A stretch of DNA of 64,000 nucleotides. Source: Acidovorax soli (GTDB lineage Bacteria > Pseudomonadota > Gammaproteobacteria > Burkholderiales > Burkholderiaceae_C). Under the pieces are notes generated by a model. The model was not told the DNA's origin and made no database searches. It was given only the letters and a program-made list of their open reading frames with translations. The stretch lies in assembly GCF_900107605.1 (NCBI RefSeq), contig NZ_FNQJ01000001.1:248001-312000 (forward strand), in the 5' to 3' direction. Below, in pieces: positions 9,138 to 17,467 of this stretch. Both the position numbers and the translations under genes were made by a program. Numbering within the stretch: the first letter of the stretch is position 1; every line of letters starts with the position of its first letter.

Positions 9138-9203
9138 ATGCTATGGGGTGGATAGCCGCTTGCGCTCTGCCATCAAGCGCTGCAGGCGGAAAACGCTCCA
9201 AAT
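9138..9203 (+). repeat. Intergenic hairpin repeat, copy C
   Basis: The segment carries GGATAGCCGCTTGCGCT, a spacer, then CAAGCGCTGCAGGC. AGCGC arms flank the loop as in other copies. It directly follows the GlcG-like gene and precedes its terminator. Confidence 0.6.
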
Positions 9204-9234
9204 CAAAAAACCGGTCTCAAGGACCGGTTTTTTG
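9204..9234. terminator. Bidirectional intrinsic terminator
   Basis: CAAAAAACCGGTC pairs with GACCGGTTTTTTG around a five-base loop, giving T runs on both strands. It can end the GlcG-like gene and incoming minus-strand transcription from hemP. Confidence 0.85.
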
Positions 9235-9417
9235 ATGCCGCCAAAGTTTCTGCCAGCGGGGGCTGGAAAAAAAGCCTGGCTACGCGGGCACGCCCGTTGG
9301 CTGGCAAAAAAGACCCTGTCGGGCTTGTGACAAGCCCGGGAGTCTCCCCACGATGAAACCCTGAAAAGACGCCAGCTGCGAGGTGGCGCGTGCGAGCGCG
9401 CTGGCTGGCGGTCCGAT
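9235..9417. other. Non-coding gap with further hairpins
   Basis: No convincing gene. A hairpin CGGGCTTG-TGA-CAAGCCCG lies around 9319-9337, and a second GC-rich inverted repeat followed by a minus-strand T run lies around 9255-9312. These could be the hemP terminator region. Confidence 0.4.
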
Positions 9418-9633
9418 TTATTTGGTGAGAATCAGTTTGCCCAGCTTGGTGGCCTGCAGGCGGTACACCGATCCGTTGTGGTGGATGGCCACGGTTTTGT
9501 GGCCCTGCAAGAGCGTGCTGCTATCCACTGCTGCTGTATCAGCCAGCTGTGAACTGGGCACGGCTGGTGGAGAGGCCACCGACCCGGAACTGGCGAAACA
9601 CAGCGAGGAAGCTTTGGTCAAAGTGGCTTGCAT
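9418..9633 (-). CDS. hemP: Haemin uptake protein HemP
   Basis: A 71-residue protein whose C-terminal half, VAIHHNGSVYRLQATKLGKL, is the HemP signature. HemP proteins are small, Fur-controlled and associated with haem uptake; in Burkholderia HemP is needed to express the haem receptor gene. I chose MQATLTKASSL at 9633: the longer frame from 9684 would translate the Fur box itself as MRIVIISKP. Its own Fur box just upstream suggests separate transcription from tonB-exbBD, though all lie in one direction. No haem receptor or hmu genes are in the window. Confidence 0.9.
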   Translation of the reverse strand: MQATLTKASSLCFASSGSVASPPAVPSSQLADTAAVDSSTLLQGHKTVAIHHNGSVYRLQATKLGKLILTK

Positions 9634-9663
9634 GAGAGGTTCAGGTGCATTGCGATTCGGTTT

Positions 9664-9682
9664 GCTAATGATAACGATTCGC
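9664..9682 (-). promoter_or_regulatory. Fur box upstream of hemP
   Basis: The plus-strand sequence GCTAATGATAACGATTCGC matches the 19-bp Fur consensus GATAATGATAATCATTATC at 14 positions. It sits about 30 bp upstream of the chosen hemP start, in line with iron repression. Confidence 0.85.
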
Positions 9683-9836
9683 AATTACAAGTCAAGTGAT
9701 TTCTGTTGAAAAGGGATAAAAAGGGGCCGGGCGGATATCGCACTGCCCCGGTACTGCCAAGTGGAAGCCCTTGTTTGCCCAAGCGGCCTGGCGTTCGGGC
9801 GAACCGTGGAGTGGTCGCTGCCCCGTGGTGCCTGGT

Positions 9837-10247
<411 letters not shown>

Positions 10248-10250
10248 GGC

Positions 10251-10967
10251 TTAGCTGCCTTTCTTCATGGGCAGCACCTTGGCTGGTTCGCCGGCATTCA
10301 CCCGGGCACCGGTGACGAAGTAGGCATGCAGGTCGTGCGCAAAGCTGTTGAGGCCGGTCAGGATGGACTTGTTGCCGCGCACCAGCGCGTTGTAGCCCAG
10401 CACGGCAGGGATGGCCACCGCCAGGCCCAGCGCCGTCATGATCAGCGCTTCGCCGATGGGGCCGGCCACCTTGTCGATGGTGGACTGGCCCGACGTACCG
10501 ATGGCCAGCAGTGCGTGGTAGATGCCCCACACGGTGCCGAACAGGCCGATGAAGGGAGCCGTCGAGCCCACCGAGGCCAGGATGGCCAGGCCGGACTGGA
10601 TGCGTGCCGTGAACTCGTCGATGCAGTTGCGCAGGCAGCGTGTGACCCAGTCGCTCACGTCCAGCGTGTCGTGCAGATGGACCTTGGTGTTGCGGTGGTG
10701 GGCCGTTGCCTCGCGGCCTTCCAGCGCCAGGTGGCGAAACGGGTTGGCGGGGTCATTGCCCAGCTTGGTCAGTCCGGCGGCAAAGTCTTCGCTGTGCCAG
10801 AAGTCCTGCGCGGAGCGGGCGTGCTTCTTGAACCGGACGATGTCCAGCGCCTTGATGAGAATCACGATCCATGAGGCCAGCGACATGGCCAGCAGCAGGA
10901 TGGCGACGGCGCGGGTGACGAAGTCGCCCTGTGTCCATACGTTGGCGATGCCGAATTGCGATTCCAT
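10251..10967 (-). CDS. exbB: TonB-system proton-channel subunit ExbB
   Basis: A 238-residue MotA/TolQ/ExbB family protein. Helix 1 is AVAILLLAMSLASWIVILIKAL (residues about 20-40, part shown), and the conserved helices 2-3 include GSTAPFIGLFGTVWGIYHA and PIGEALIMTALGLAVAIPA. I chose MESQFGIANVWTQ because GGGAG lies nine bases upstream; an upstream in-frame start overlaps tonB. It forms the pentameric channel with ExbD in the inner membrane. Order tonB-exbB-exbD is a common iron-uptake operon. Confidence 0.95.
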   Translation of the reverse strand: MESQFGIANVWTQGDFVTRAVAILLLAMSLASWIVILIKALDIVRFKKHARSAQDFWHSEDFAAGLTKLGNDPANPFRHLALEGREATAHHRNTKVHLHDTLDVSDWVTRCLRNCIDEFTARIQSGLAILASVGSTAPFIGLFGTVWGIYHALLAIGTSGQSTIDKVAGPIGEALIMTALGLAVAIPAVLGYNALVRGNKSILTGLNSFAHDLHAYFVTGARVNAGEPAKVLPMKKGS

Positions 10968-10992
10968 GAAAACTCCCTGCAAAGTGATGTGT

Positions 10993-11679
10993 TTATTCGA
11001 GAACAAAATTGATCGGCACCAGATTCCACATGGTCTCGGGCACGCCATTGCGCTTGCCAGGCACGAAGCGCCAGCGCATCACGGCGTCCTGGGCCTGGCG
11101 GTCCAGACGGTCGTAGCCGCTGGATTGGCTGATTTCCACCTTCTGCGGCAGGCCGTCGGTGCCGATGAGCACGCGCAGCACCACCTTGCCCTGCTCGCCC
11201 ATGCGTTTGCTGATGGCCGGATAGCTGGGCTTGGGATTGTTGAGGTAGGCGGCATCGCTGGAAGGCATCTCGATGCGGGCCGGAGCGGGTGGTGCCGGTG
11301 GCGCGGGCGGTGCCGGGGGCGCCACCGGGGCTTCGATGGGAGGTGCCGGTGGCTGGGGCGTGGTGACGCCAACGGGGGCATTCGGGGCCGGCGTGGGGTC
11401 GGCAATGGCCACGGGCATGGGCGCCGGGCGTGGGGCCTGTACCTTGGGCGCTGCCTTGGGCGGCGGTGGGGCAGGTGGTGCCGGTGGGGCCAGCTTGGGG
11501 GCTGGCGGGGCGATGAATTCGCTCAGCAGTTCCGCAGGGACGATGACCTCTGCAGCCTTGCGCAGCAGCCCGGACTGCAGGGCCCACAGGCCCGCCACAT
11601 GCAACAGCACCACCGAACCCACGATCACGGCATTGCGGCTCACGCCCCCGGCGGGGGCAAAACGGTCTGGTTGGGGCAT
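10993..11679 (-). CDS. tonB: Energy-transducing protein TonB
   Basis: A 228-residue protein. One membrane anchor, NAVIVGSVVLLHVAGLWAL (about 16-34), is followed by a long Pro/Ala-rich periplasm-spanning spacer (about 58-135). The C-terminal TonB domain has YPAISKRMGEQGKVVLRVLI, then GLPQKVEISQSSGYDRLD and AVMRWRFVPGKRNG. It passes energy from ExbBD to outer-membrane receptors for iron complexes or haem. It heads tonB-exbB-exbD. The expected promoter position is occupied by a repeat copy, and I see no strong Fur box there, so read-through from bfd is possible. Confidence 0.96.
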   Translation of the reverse strand: MPQPDRFAPAGGVSRNAVIVGSVVLLHVAGLWALQSGLLRKAAEVIVPAELLSEFIAPPAPKLAPPAPPAPPPPKAAPKVQAPRPAPMPVAIADPTPAPNAPVGVTTPQPPAPPIEAPVAPPAPPAPPAPPAPARIEMPSSDAAYLNNPKPSYPAISKRMGEQGKVVLRVLIGTDGLPQKVEISQSSGYDRLDRQAQDAVMRWRFVPGKRNGVPETMWNLVPINFVLE

Positions 11680-11680
11680 A

Positions 11681-11735
11681 TAAAAATGATAGCTTCAAGC
11701 GCTTTATGGATAAGCGCCACCGCCAAAAAACACTT
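11681..11735 (+). repeat. Intergenic hairpin repeat, copy B
   Basis: The core AGCTTCAAGCGCTTTAT starts at 11691 and is followed by GGATAAGCGCCA, so GCGCTT and AAGCGC form a hairpin. It lies just upstream of tonB. Together with copy A it defines the repeat core most clearly. Confidence 0.75.
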
Positions 11736-11779
11736 GAATTATTGACGGAGGACCCACCAGGCCGAACCGGCCACAAGGA

Positions 11780-12052
11780 TCAGGCTGCCTGCGAGTGTAG
11801 AGAGGAGTTCCATGCCTTGCTTTCCCGAATGGAGTTGGCAAGCTGGACCGGTTGCGCCGTGACCTCATTGTGCAGGGCGGCCACCGGACGGGTTGCGCTG
11901 CATTGCGCCACCACATCGCGGGCGCAGCTTTCGCAGCATCCGCATTGGGTGGCCACGCCCAGCTCGAACTGGATCTCGTCGAAACTCATGCCTGCACGCG
12001 CATGGCGGGCAATGTCACGGTCGGAAATTCGGCGGCAAACACAGACGATCAT
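11780..12052 (-). CDS. bfd: Bacterioferritin-associated [2Fe-2S] ferredoxin
   Basis: A 90-residue protein with the Bfd [2Fe-2S] arrangement: MIVCVCRRISDRDI gives Cys4 and Cys6, and TQCGCCESCARDV gives the second pair near 38 and 41. Bfd reduces and releases iron stored in bacterioferritin. The C-terminal 30 residues beyond the Fe-S fold are polar and probably flexible. It is on the same strand as tonB and about 100 bp upstream of it. A Fur-like palindrome precedes it, which fits induction during iron limitation. Confidence 0.93.
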   Translation of the reverse strand: MIVCVCRRISDRDIARHARAGMSFDEIQFELGVATQCGCCESCARDVVAQCSATRPVAALHNEVTAQPVQLANSIRESKAWNSSLHSQAA

Positions 12053-12098
12053 GGCGGCAGGCAGTTTGGCTGGCTGTTGTGGATGACTGGATTATAAA

Positions 12099-12119
12099 TG
12101 CGAATCTATCGTATTTGCA
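12099..12119 (-). promoter_or_regulatory. Candidate Fur box upstream of bfd
   Basis: TGCGAATCTATCGTATTTGCA is an imperfect palindrome sharing TGCGAATC with the reverse strand of the hemP Fur box. It lies about 50 bp before the bfd start. Position and likeness suggest Fur, but the match to the full consensus is weaker. Confidence 0.55.
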
Positions 12120-12163
12120 CTAAACCAATTTCGCCAGAAGGGAGAAAGAGGGAGAAAGTTTTT

Positions 12164-13250
12164 TCAACCCCTGCTGTCGGCGATGGCATCGGCATCCAGC
12201 AGTGCCGGTGATGCCTCCGCCAGCGTGGCGCAGCCCGTGAGCGCCATGGCAATCTCCAGCTCATCGCGCAAAAGGCGCAGCACATGGGCCACGCCAGCAG
12301 CGCCCGCATGGGCCAGGCCCCACACGGCGGGGCGCCCCACCAGTACGGCCGACGCGCCCAGCGCCATGGCCTTCAGGATGTCGGTGCCGCGCCGGATGCC
12401 ACCATCCACCAGCACGGGCATGGCGCCACCTGCGGCCTGCACCACGCGCGGCAGGGCGCTGGCAGTGGCGGGGGCCGTGTCGAGCGTGCGCCCGCCGTGG
12501 TTGGAAACGATCAGGCCCGCCGCACCCACTGCCACCGCCTGGCGCGCATCGGAGGGGTGCAGCACCCCCTTGAGCAGCACGGGCAGGCGGGTGATGGACT
12601 GCAGCCAGGCAATGTCGTCCCAGGTGGGGGCGTGGTGCAGCAGGGCATCGAACAGCACGCTCTGGCCGGGCTGCAGTGGGGGGATGGCGGGCGCCTGCCG
12701 TCCCGTCAGGTTGACCGGACCCACGCCGGGCGGCAGCCGAAAGCCCGCGCGCCGTTCGCGGTCGCGCACGCCGCTCGATGGCGCGTCCACCGTCAGCACC
12801 AGGGCTTCGTAGCCGGCGGCTTCGGCGTTGCATCAGCGCCTGGGTGAAGCCCCGGTCTGGCTGCAGGTAGAGCTGAAACCACAGCGGGCCGCGCCCCGGG
12901 TCGGGCCGCACGGCGTCGGCAATGGCTTCCAGCGACACGCTGGCCTGGGTGCTGAGCACCACGCCCGCGCCCTGCGCAGCCGCCGCGTAGGCCATGGCCA
13001 GATCGCCATCGGGGTGGGCCAGGCGCTGGAAGGCAATGGGCGCCAGCAAGATGGGATGCGCCAGGGTGCGGCCCAGCAGCTGCACTCGGGTGTGGCCGCC
13101 CGCCAGTGGCTGCAGCACGCGCGGCCACTGGGGCGGGGGCGTCCCAGGCGCTGCGGTTGGCACGCAAGGTGATCTCGTCGGCGGCACCACCGCTGAAGTA
13201 GGCCCAGGCGTTGTCGTCCAGATGCTGGCGCGGCTCCATTCCGCGCACCA
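12164..13250 (-). pseudogene. FMN-dependent alpha-hydroxy-acid oxidase, two frameshifts
   Basis: Three frames together spell one LldD/lactate-oxidase-type protein. Frame one has [19 protein letters not shown], then breaks in a C-rich run near 13134-13142. Frame two continues [19 protein letters not shown] through GFTQALMQR, and breaks near 12826-12829. Frame three carries [24 protein letters not shown], the active-site VSNHGGRTLD and PVLVDGGIRRGTDI. Net shifts are one extra base (or two lost) at each site. The FMN-site residues are intact, so decay looks recent, or the shifts are sequencing errors in GC-rich runs. The natural N-terminal residues are replaced by PiuC-like sequence. Confidence 0.85.
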
Positions 13251-13377
13251 TGCTCTCCATCCAGAAAAAGCTGCTGATGCGGTGCTCGCGTGTGACGGGC
13301 AATACCTGGTGCAACGTGCTGCTGGAGTACAGGATCATGTCGCCCGCGGGCAGGCGAGAGGCAGTGGCCAGGTGAAC
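13240..13377 (-). pseudogene. Internal remnant of PiuC/YbiX-type PKHD hydroxylase
   Basis: Upstream of and in frame with the hydroxy-acid oxidase remnant, the minus strand encodes [20 protein letters not shown], then [18 protein letters not shown]. In PiuC/YbiX iron- and oxoglutarate-dependent hydroxylases the matching region reads like LPAGDLVLYPSxSLHRVTPVTRGxR and continues SFFWxQSMVRD. Only about 45 of roughly 225 residues remain, with both ends missing. The distal iron-binding histidine (STLHQV) is within the fragment. An in-frame stop at 13402-13404 closes the frame upstream. It looks like the product of a deletion that fused two genes. Confidence 0.75.
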
Positions 13378-13412
13378 ATGGCTGTGCGTCGTCGTGCTTC
13401 TTTATGTTGCAT

Positions 13413-13435
13413 CAAATGCGGGTCATTCTCATTTG
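13413..13435 (-). promoter_or_regulatory. Fur-like palindrome before the PiuC remnant
   Basis: CAAATG and CATTTG arms surround CGGGTCATTCT; the minus strand reads AATGAGAATGACC, a Fur-like half site. PiuC and its partner receptors are usually Fur-controlled, so this may be the leftover promoter of the lost locus. Confidence 0.45.
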
Positions 13436-13476
13436 CCTTGATGTTGACGCACGACACTTTCCTGGCATCCGGACGA

Positions 13477-13503
13477 AAAAAAACCGGCCAAGCCGGTTTT
13501 TTT
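13477..13503. terminator. Bidirectional intrinsic terminator after the SWIB gene
   Basis: A perfect short stem CCGGC-CAA-GCCGG is flanked by seven A on one side and seven T on the other. It lies 20 bp past the SWIB stop codon on the minus strand. Confidence 0.85.
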
Positions 13504-13523
13504 GCAGCAAGAGGGAAAGCTTC

Positions 13524-13856
13524 TTACTTGACGTGCTTTCCGATCAGGCCGGCCAGTTCGAACATCGAGACTTGCGGTTTGCCAAACAGCTCCTTGAGCT
13601 TGGCGTCTGCATTGATGTTGCGCTTGTTGGCGGCATCCTGCAGGTTGTGGGCCTTGATGTACACCCACAGCTTGCTGATGATCTCCGTGCGCGGCAGCGG
13701 TGCCGAGCCCACCACGGCGGCCAGCGCGGGGCTGGGCGTCAGCGCCTTCATGAAGGCAGCATTGGGGGTGCGCTTCTTGGCGGGCGCGGCGGCCTTGGTG
13801 GCGGGCGCCTTGGCTGCGGGAGCGGCTTTTGCCGGAGCTTTTTTTGCAGTTGCCAT
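13524..13856 (-). CDS. SWIB/MDM2-domain protein
   Basis: A 110-residue protein with a basic, Ala/Lys/Pro-rich N-terminal tail (about residues 1-30), resembling a histone H1 tail. A SWIB domain follows (about 38-110: RTEIISKLWVYIKAHNLQDA, KRNINADAKLKELFG, MFELAGLIGKHVK). Free-standing SWIB proteins occur in chlamydiae and many Burkholderiales; the lysine-rich tail suggests nucleic-acid binding, but the bacterial function is not established. The start MATAKKAPAKAA follows AAGGA at good spacing. It ends at a strong hairpin terminator and appears to be a single-gene unit. Confidence 0.92.
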   Translation of the reverse strand: MATAKKAPAKAAPAAKAPATKAAAPAKKRTPNAAFMKALTPSPALAAVVGSAPLPRTEIISKLWVYIKAHNLQDAANKRNINADAKLKELFGKPQVSMFELAGLIGKHVK

Positions 13857-14141
13857 GTCGGGTTGTCCTTGTTGGAAGTAAATTTTCACCAGCGAAAGCG
13901 AGACTTTCCCACTGGCACGGTGATGCTACTGGGAAAAAAACACGTTTCCAAGCGGGCCAAGCCTTTTTTTACCTCGATTTGTTGCGGTGGAGCACTGTGC
14001 AGGGGCCGCAGAGGGCGCTTGGGAATGCCTCATGCATGCCCCGGCTTCCGGTGCTTTCCCGCGCGGCGCGACAATCTGCCGACGCCATGACGGCGCCGCG
14101 CCTTCTACTCCTGCAACTTCCCGCGTGAAAGGTTTCCCGAC
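13857..14141. other. Divergent SWIB / rraA intergenic region
   Basis: The 285-bp gap shows no convincing gene. The half nearest the SWIB gene is lower in GC and has A- and T-runs around 13935 and 13966, compatible with promoters. No operator is assigned. Confidence 0.35.
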
Positions 14142-14654
14142 ATGACCGCCCCTTCTTCCACGGCATTCAGCACCTGTGATCTCTGTGACGCGCACAAGGG
14201 CGACGACAGCGGTGCATTTCGCGTACTGCCGCCCGTATTCCACAGCTACGGCGGCGTGGCGGCCTTTGCCGGCACGGTGGCAACGGTGAAGTGCTTTGAG
14301 GACAACACCCTGGTCAAGGTCGCGGTGGATTCTCCCGGTCTGGGTCGCGTGCTCGTGGTGGATGGCGGGGGCTCTTTGCGGCGCGCCCTGGTGGGCGGCA
14401 ACCTGGCCGCCGCCGCTGCCCGCAATGGCTGGGCCGGCCTGGTGGTGGATGGCTGTGCGCGCGATGTTGCCGAACTGAATGCAGCCGCCGTGGGCATCCG
14501 CGCCCTGGGCCTGATGCCCCTGCCCACCGAAAAGCGCAACGAGGGCCAGCGCGATGTGGCCGTGCAGATCCAGGGCGTGTGGGTGCGTCCGGGCGACTGG
14601 CTCTGCGCGGACGCCGACGGCATCGTTGTCAGCGCCCGGTCACTTGTGGCTTGA
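14142..14654 (+). CDS. rraA: RraA-like protein (RNase E regulator / HMG aldolase fold)
   Basis: A 170-residue protein of the RraA family: FHSYGGVAAFAGTVATVKCF (about 29-48), VVDGGGSLRRALVGGNLA (about 73-90), and the Arg-Asp pair in VVDGCARDVAELN (about 102-114) that binds metal and substrate in the related aldolases. E. coli RraA inhibits RNase E; sister enzymes cleave 4-hydroxy-4-methyl-2-oxoglutarate and oxaloacetate. Length and motif spacing suit RraA, but sequence alone cannot separate the two activities. The last 15 bases overlap the 3' end of the convergent EamA gene. Confidence 0.88.
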   Translation: MTAPSSTAFSTCDLCDAHKGDDSGAFRVLPPVFHSYGGVAAFAGTVATVKCFEDNTLVKVAVDSPGLGRVLVVDGGGSLRRALVGGNLAAAAARNGWAGLVVDGCARDVAELNAAAVGIRALGLMPLPTEKRNEGQRDVAVQIQGVWVRPGDWLCADADGIVVSARSLVA

Positions 14655-15602
14655 GTCGACCCGGAGGCCCACGCGCAGCGCCGCACGCGTGGGCAGGGTG
14701 GCCAGCAGCACGCTGGCCAGCGCAATGCCAAAGGCCAGCAACTGCAGGCCCGAAAAGGATTCGCCCAGCACCAGCACACCCACCAGCGCGGCGCTGACAG
14801 GCAACAGCACGGTGAATATGCCGCTTTGTGCCGCCGGCACGGCTTTCAGGCCCGTCATCCACAGCCACACGGTCCACATGCAGGCTGCCAGTGCATAAAA
14901 CACCAGGAGCAGCCAGGTGTTCCAGCCCACCGCTGCAAAGTCGAATCCCCAGGCCATGTAAAGGCCCAGCGGGGTGGACAGCGCAAACCCCCACAGGTTG
15001 ATCAGCGAGGTGATGCGTTTGGGGCCGATCGCCCCCGTGAGTTTCTTGCCGATGACCGAATACGCCGCTTCGCAAACCACGGCGCCCACCAGCAGCAATT
15101 GCCCGAGCCAGACAAGGTTTGGGGTGTTTTTGCCATCCAGTGCATGCCCTGCATTTGCTGGCAGCTCTGATTTTGACAGTGATAAAAGCGCAACACCCGC
15201 CACGGCACAGGCCACCGCCACCCAGGTGCGCGGCGCCACACGCTCGCGCAGGAACAGCCAGCTCATCACGGCCACAGCCGCCGGGATGGTGGCCATGATC
15301 ACGCCTGCGGACACGGCGCTGGTCAGGCTTACGCCATAGATCATGCAGAGGGTGAACAGGAAATTGCCGAGGAAGGACTCCAGAAACAGCAGCCGCCGCA
15401 CCTGGGGTGTCAGGGGTGGTTCGTCGGCGGGTTTCTTCAGCCAGTGCACCATGGCCAGCCCGCCGATGCCAAAGCGCATCCAGGCCAGCAGAAACACCGG
15501 CAACGCCGCCGCCAGCGGCTTGGACAGTGCCACGTAGCTGCCTACCAGGGCCATGCTCAGTGCCAGACACAGGTAGGCGATGGGGCGGCTGGGGGCATTC
15601 AT
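14640..15602 (-). CDS. EamA/DMT-superfamily transporter
   Basis: A 320-residue inner-membrane protein with ten predicted helices in two EamA repeats (first begins YLCLALSMALVGSYVALSK, second begins NLVWLGQLLLVGAVVCEAAY). Members export amino acids, nucleotides or other metabolites; the substrate cannot be told here. The loop between the repeats (SKSELPANAGHALDGKNTPN) is encoded by sequence resembling the intergenic repeat. It converges on rraA with a 15-bp overlap of coding ends, so no terminator fits between them. Confidence 0.9.
   Translation of the reverse strand: MNAPSRPIAYLCLALSMALVGSYVALSKPLAAALPVFLLAWMRFGIGGLAMVHWLKKPADEPPLTPQVRRLLFLESFLGNFLFTLCMIYGVSLTSAVSAGVIMATIPAAVAVMSWLFLRERVAPRTWVAVACAVAGVALLSLSKSELPANAGHALDGKNTPNLVWLGQLLLVGAVVCEAAYSVIGKKLTGAIGPKRITSLINLWGFALSTPLGLYMAWGFDFAAVGWNTWLLLVFYALAACMWTVWLWMTGLKAVPAAQSGIFTVLLPVSAALVGVLVLGESFSGLQLLAFGIALASVLLATLPTRAALRVGLRVDSSHK
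15148..15190 (-). repeat. Repeat-like segment inside the EamA gene, copy M
   Basis: On the minus strand it reads AAAATCAGAGCTGCCAGC followed by AGGGCATGCAC, similar to the 5' half of the intergenic repeats but more diverged. It codes for the loop joining the two EamA repeats. Confidence 0.35.
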
Positions 15603-15838
15603 GCGTCTTGGCGGCTGGAAAATCAGGACTGCGCATCATGCCCGACGAAGCGCCTCCCCATTCTGGTCAGCGATGCTTTGTGCCGGGGCGTGAGCGAGCA
15701 GGGTGCCGATGCAATGGGGAGTCTCTGGTGAAGGGCGGATGTTGCCGTGTCTCACGGATGAAACCATACCGGCCTAGATTGGGGCGCCGCCCACTGCATG
15801 GAAGTTGCCGACAGGTTCTCTGAGGTGTTGCGCGACTT
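15603..15838. other. Non-coding region upstream of the EamA gene
   Basis: No gene is supported. This GC-rich part of the 483-bp gap should hold the EamA promoter; open frames here are short and lack ribosome sites. Confidence 0.4.
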
Positions 15839-15879
15839 ATCACAATACAAAATTGTGATTTCACAATTCAAAATTTGAA
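15839..15879. promoter_or_regulatory. Three overlapping AT-rich palindromes upstream of aceA
   Basis: ATCACAAT-ACAAA-ATTGTGAT (15839-15859), AATTGTGA-TT-TCACAATT (15851-15868) and TTCAAA-A-TTTGAA (15867-15879) are perfect inverted repeats that overlap one another. Such stacking is typical of an operator region. No regulator can be named from sequence. Confidence 0.6.
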
Positions 15880-15900
15880 CGAAATGCAGCGTTGAGAGTT

Positions 15901-15935
15901 TTCTCGATATGAGAAAACAATTCTCATATTGAGAA
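15901..15935. promoter_or_regulatory. Tandem TTCTC-N5-GAGAA operators upstream of aceA
   Basis: Two copies of TTCTC-N5-GAGAA (15901-15915 and 15921-15935) lie 20 bp apart, about two helical turns. The two units are also inverted copies of each other at 14 of 15 positions. This suggests cooperative binding by a dimeric regulator. Confidence 0.6.
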
Positions 15936-15977
15936 ATTTTGTATTTAACCTGTTGTTTTTTAATGGAAAAATTTATA

Positions 15978-16020
15978 TCTTATATAAGACATAAGAGCTT
16001 GTGTAGGTCTTATAGAAGAC
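15978..16020 (+). promoter_or_regulatory. Directly repeated TCTTATA-N-AAGAC motifs upstream of aceA
   Basis: TCTTATATAAGAC (15978-15990) and TCTTATAGAAGAC (16008-16020) are near-palindromic copies 30 bp apart, ending 66 bp before the aceA ATG. They are close enough to overlap the promoter, so they could be repressor sites; this is inference. Confidence 0.6.
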
Positions 16021-16085
16021 TTAAAGTACTTCCCATGGGCTGGCAAATGCAGCCCGGTTTTTTTCAACAACCCCTGGAGTGACCC

Positions 16086-17417
16086 ATGCCCCAATCCTTC
16101 AATGAACAACTGAGCCGCGAACAGCAAATTGCCGCCCTGGAAAAAGACTGGGCCCAAAACCCCCGCTGGAAGGGTGTCAAGCGGGGCTATACCGCTGCTG
16201 ATGTGGTGCGCCTGCGCGGCTCGCTGCCCATCGAGCACACGCTGGCCAAGCGCGGCGCGGAAAAGCTGTGGGAAAAGGTCAACGGCGGTGCCAAGAAGGG
16301 CTATGTGAACGCCTTTGGCGCGATCTCCGCCGGCCAGGCCATGCAGCAGGCCAAGGCAGGCCTCGAAGCCGTGTACCTGTCGGGCTGGCAAGTCGCTGCG
16401 GACGGCAACACGTCGGAAACCATGTACCCCGACCAGTCGCTGTACGCCTACGACTCGGTGCCTACCATGGTGCGCCGCATCAACAACACCTTCAAGCGTG
16501 CTGACGAAATCCAGTGGGGCCGTGGCATCAACCCCGGCGACAAGGAATTCATCGACTACTTCCTGCCCATCGTGGCCGATGCGGAAGCCGGCTTTGGCGG
16601 CGTGCTGAACGCTTTCGAGCTGATGAAGAACATGATCGCCGCCGGTGCTGCCGGCGTGCACTTCGAAGACCAGCTGGCCGCCGTGAAGAAGTGCGGCCAC
16701 ATGGGTGGCAAGGTGCTGGTGCCTACGCAGGAAGCCTGCGAGAAGCTGATCTCGGCCCGCTTCGCCGCCGACGTGATGGGCGTGCCCACCATCATCCTGG
16801 CCCGCACCGACGCGGAAGCCGCCAACCTGATCACCTCGGACCACGACGCCAACGACAAGCCCTTCCTGACCGGCGAGCGCACGCAGGAAGGCTTCTATCG
16901 CGTCAAGAACGGCCTGGAGCAAGCCATCAGCCGTGGCATTGCCTACGCTCCCTATGCCGACCTGGTGTGGTGCGAGACCGGCGTGCCCGACATCGGCTTC
17001 GCCCGTGAATTCGCCCAGGCCGTGCTGGCCGCCAACCCTGGCAAGCTGCTGTCGTACAACTGCTCGCCATCGTTCAACTGGAAGAAGAACCTCAGCGACT
17101 CGCAGATCGCCTCTTTCCAGGAAGAGCTGTCGGCCCTGGGTTACAAGTACCAGTTCATCACGCTGGCAGGCATCCATATCAACTGGTACAACACCTTCCA
17201 GTTCGCCCACGCATACGCCCGCGGCGAAGGCATGAAGCACTACGTGAACATGGTGCAGGAGCCTGAGTTCGCCGCCCGCGAAAAGGGTTACACCTTCGTG
17301 TCGCACCAGCAGGAAGTGGGCGCAGGCTACTTCGACGATGTGACCACGGTGATCCAGGGCGGTTCGTCTTCCGTGAAGGCCCTGACGGGTTCCACCGAAG
17401 AAGAGCAGTTCCACTGA
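16086..17417 (+). CDS. aceA: Isocitrate lyase
   Basis: Cleaves isocitrate to glyoxylate and succinate, the first step of the glyoxylate shunt used for growth on acetate and fatty acids. The 443-residue protein carries the catalytic [14 protein letters not shown] (cysteine near residue 204), the metal-binding VHFEDQ, and [13 protein letters not shown] near 320-332. Length matches the short bacterial class. The ATG follows TGGAGTGACCC. It is preceded by an unusually palindrome-rich control region and followed by a strong terminator, so it is a single-gene unit. Malate synthase is not nearby. Confidence 0.97.
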   Translation: MPQSFNEQLSREQQIAALEKDWAQNPRWKGVKRGYTAADVVRLRGSLPIEHTLAKRGAEKLWEKVNGGAKKGYVNAFGAISAGQAMQQAKAGLEAVYLSGWQVAADGNTSETMYPDQSLYAYDSVPTMVRRINNTFKRADEIQWGRGINPGDKEFIDYFLPIVADAEAGFGGVLNAFELMKNMIAAGAAGVHFEDQLAAVKKCGHMGGKVLVPTQEACEKLISARFAADVMGVPTIILARTDAEAANLITSDHDANDKPFLTGERTQEGFYRVKNGLEQAISRGIAYAPYADLVWCETGVPDIGFAREFAQAVLAANPGKLLSYNCSPSFNWKKNLSDSQIASFQEELSALGYKYQFITLAGIHINWYNTFQFAHAYARGEGMKHYVNMVQEPEFAAREKGYTFVSHQQEVGAGYFDDVTTVIQGGSSSVKALTGSTEEEQFH

Positions 17418-17438
17418 TCCCTGGCGCCACAGCGCACA

Positions 17439-17467
17439 AGCCCGAAGCGGCCGCTTCGGGCTTTTTT
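17439..17467 (+). terminator. Intrinsic terminator of aceA
   Basis: AGCCCGAAGCGG and CCGCTTCGGGCT form a perfect stem, followed by six T. It lies 21 bp after the stop codon. Confidence 0.9.

Noticed and set aside
11273-11683. A Gly/Ala-rich plus-strand frame opposite tonB
   Set aside because: It is the reverse frame of the Pro/Ala-rich TonB spacer.
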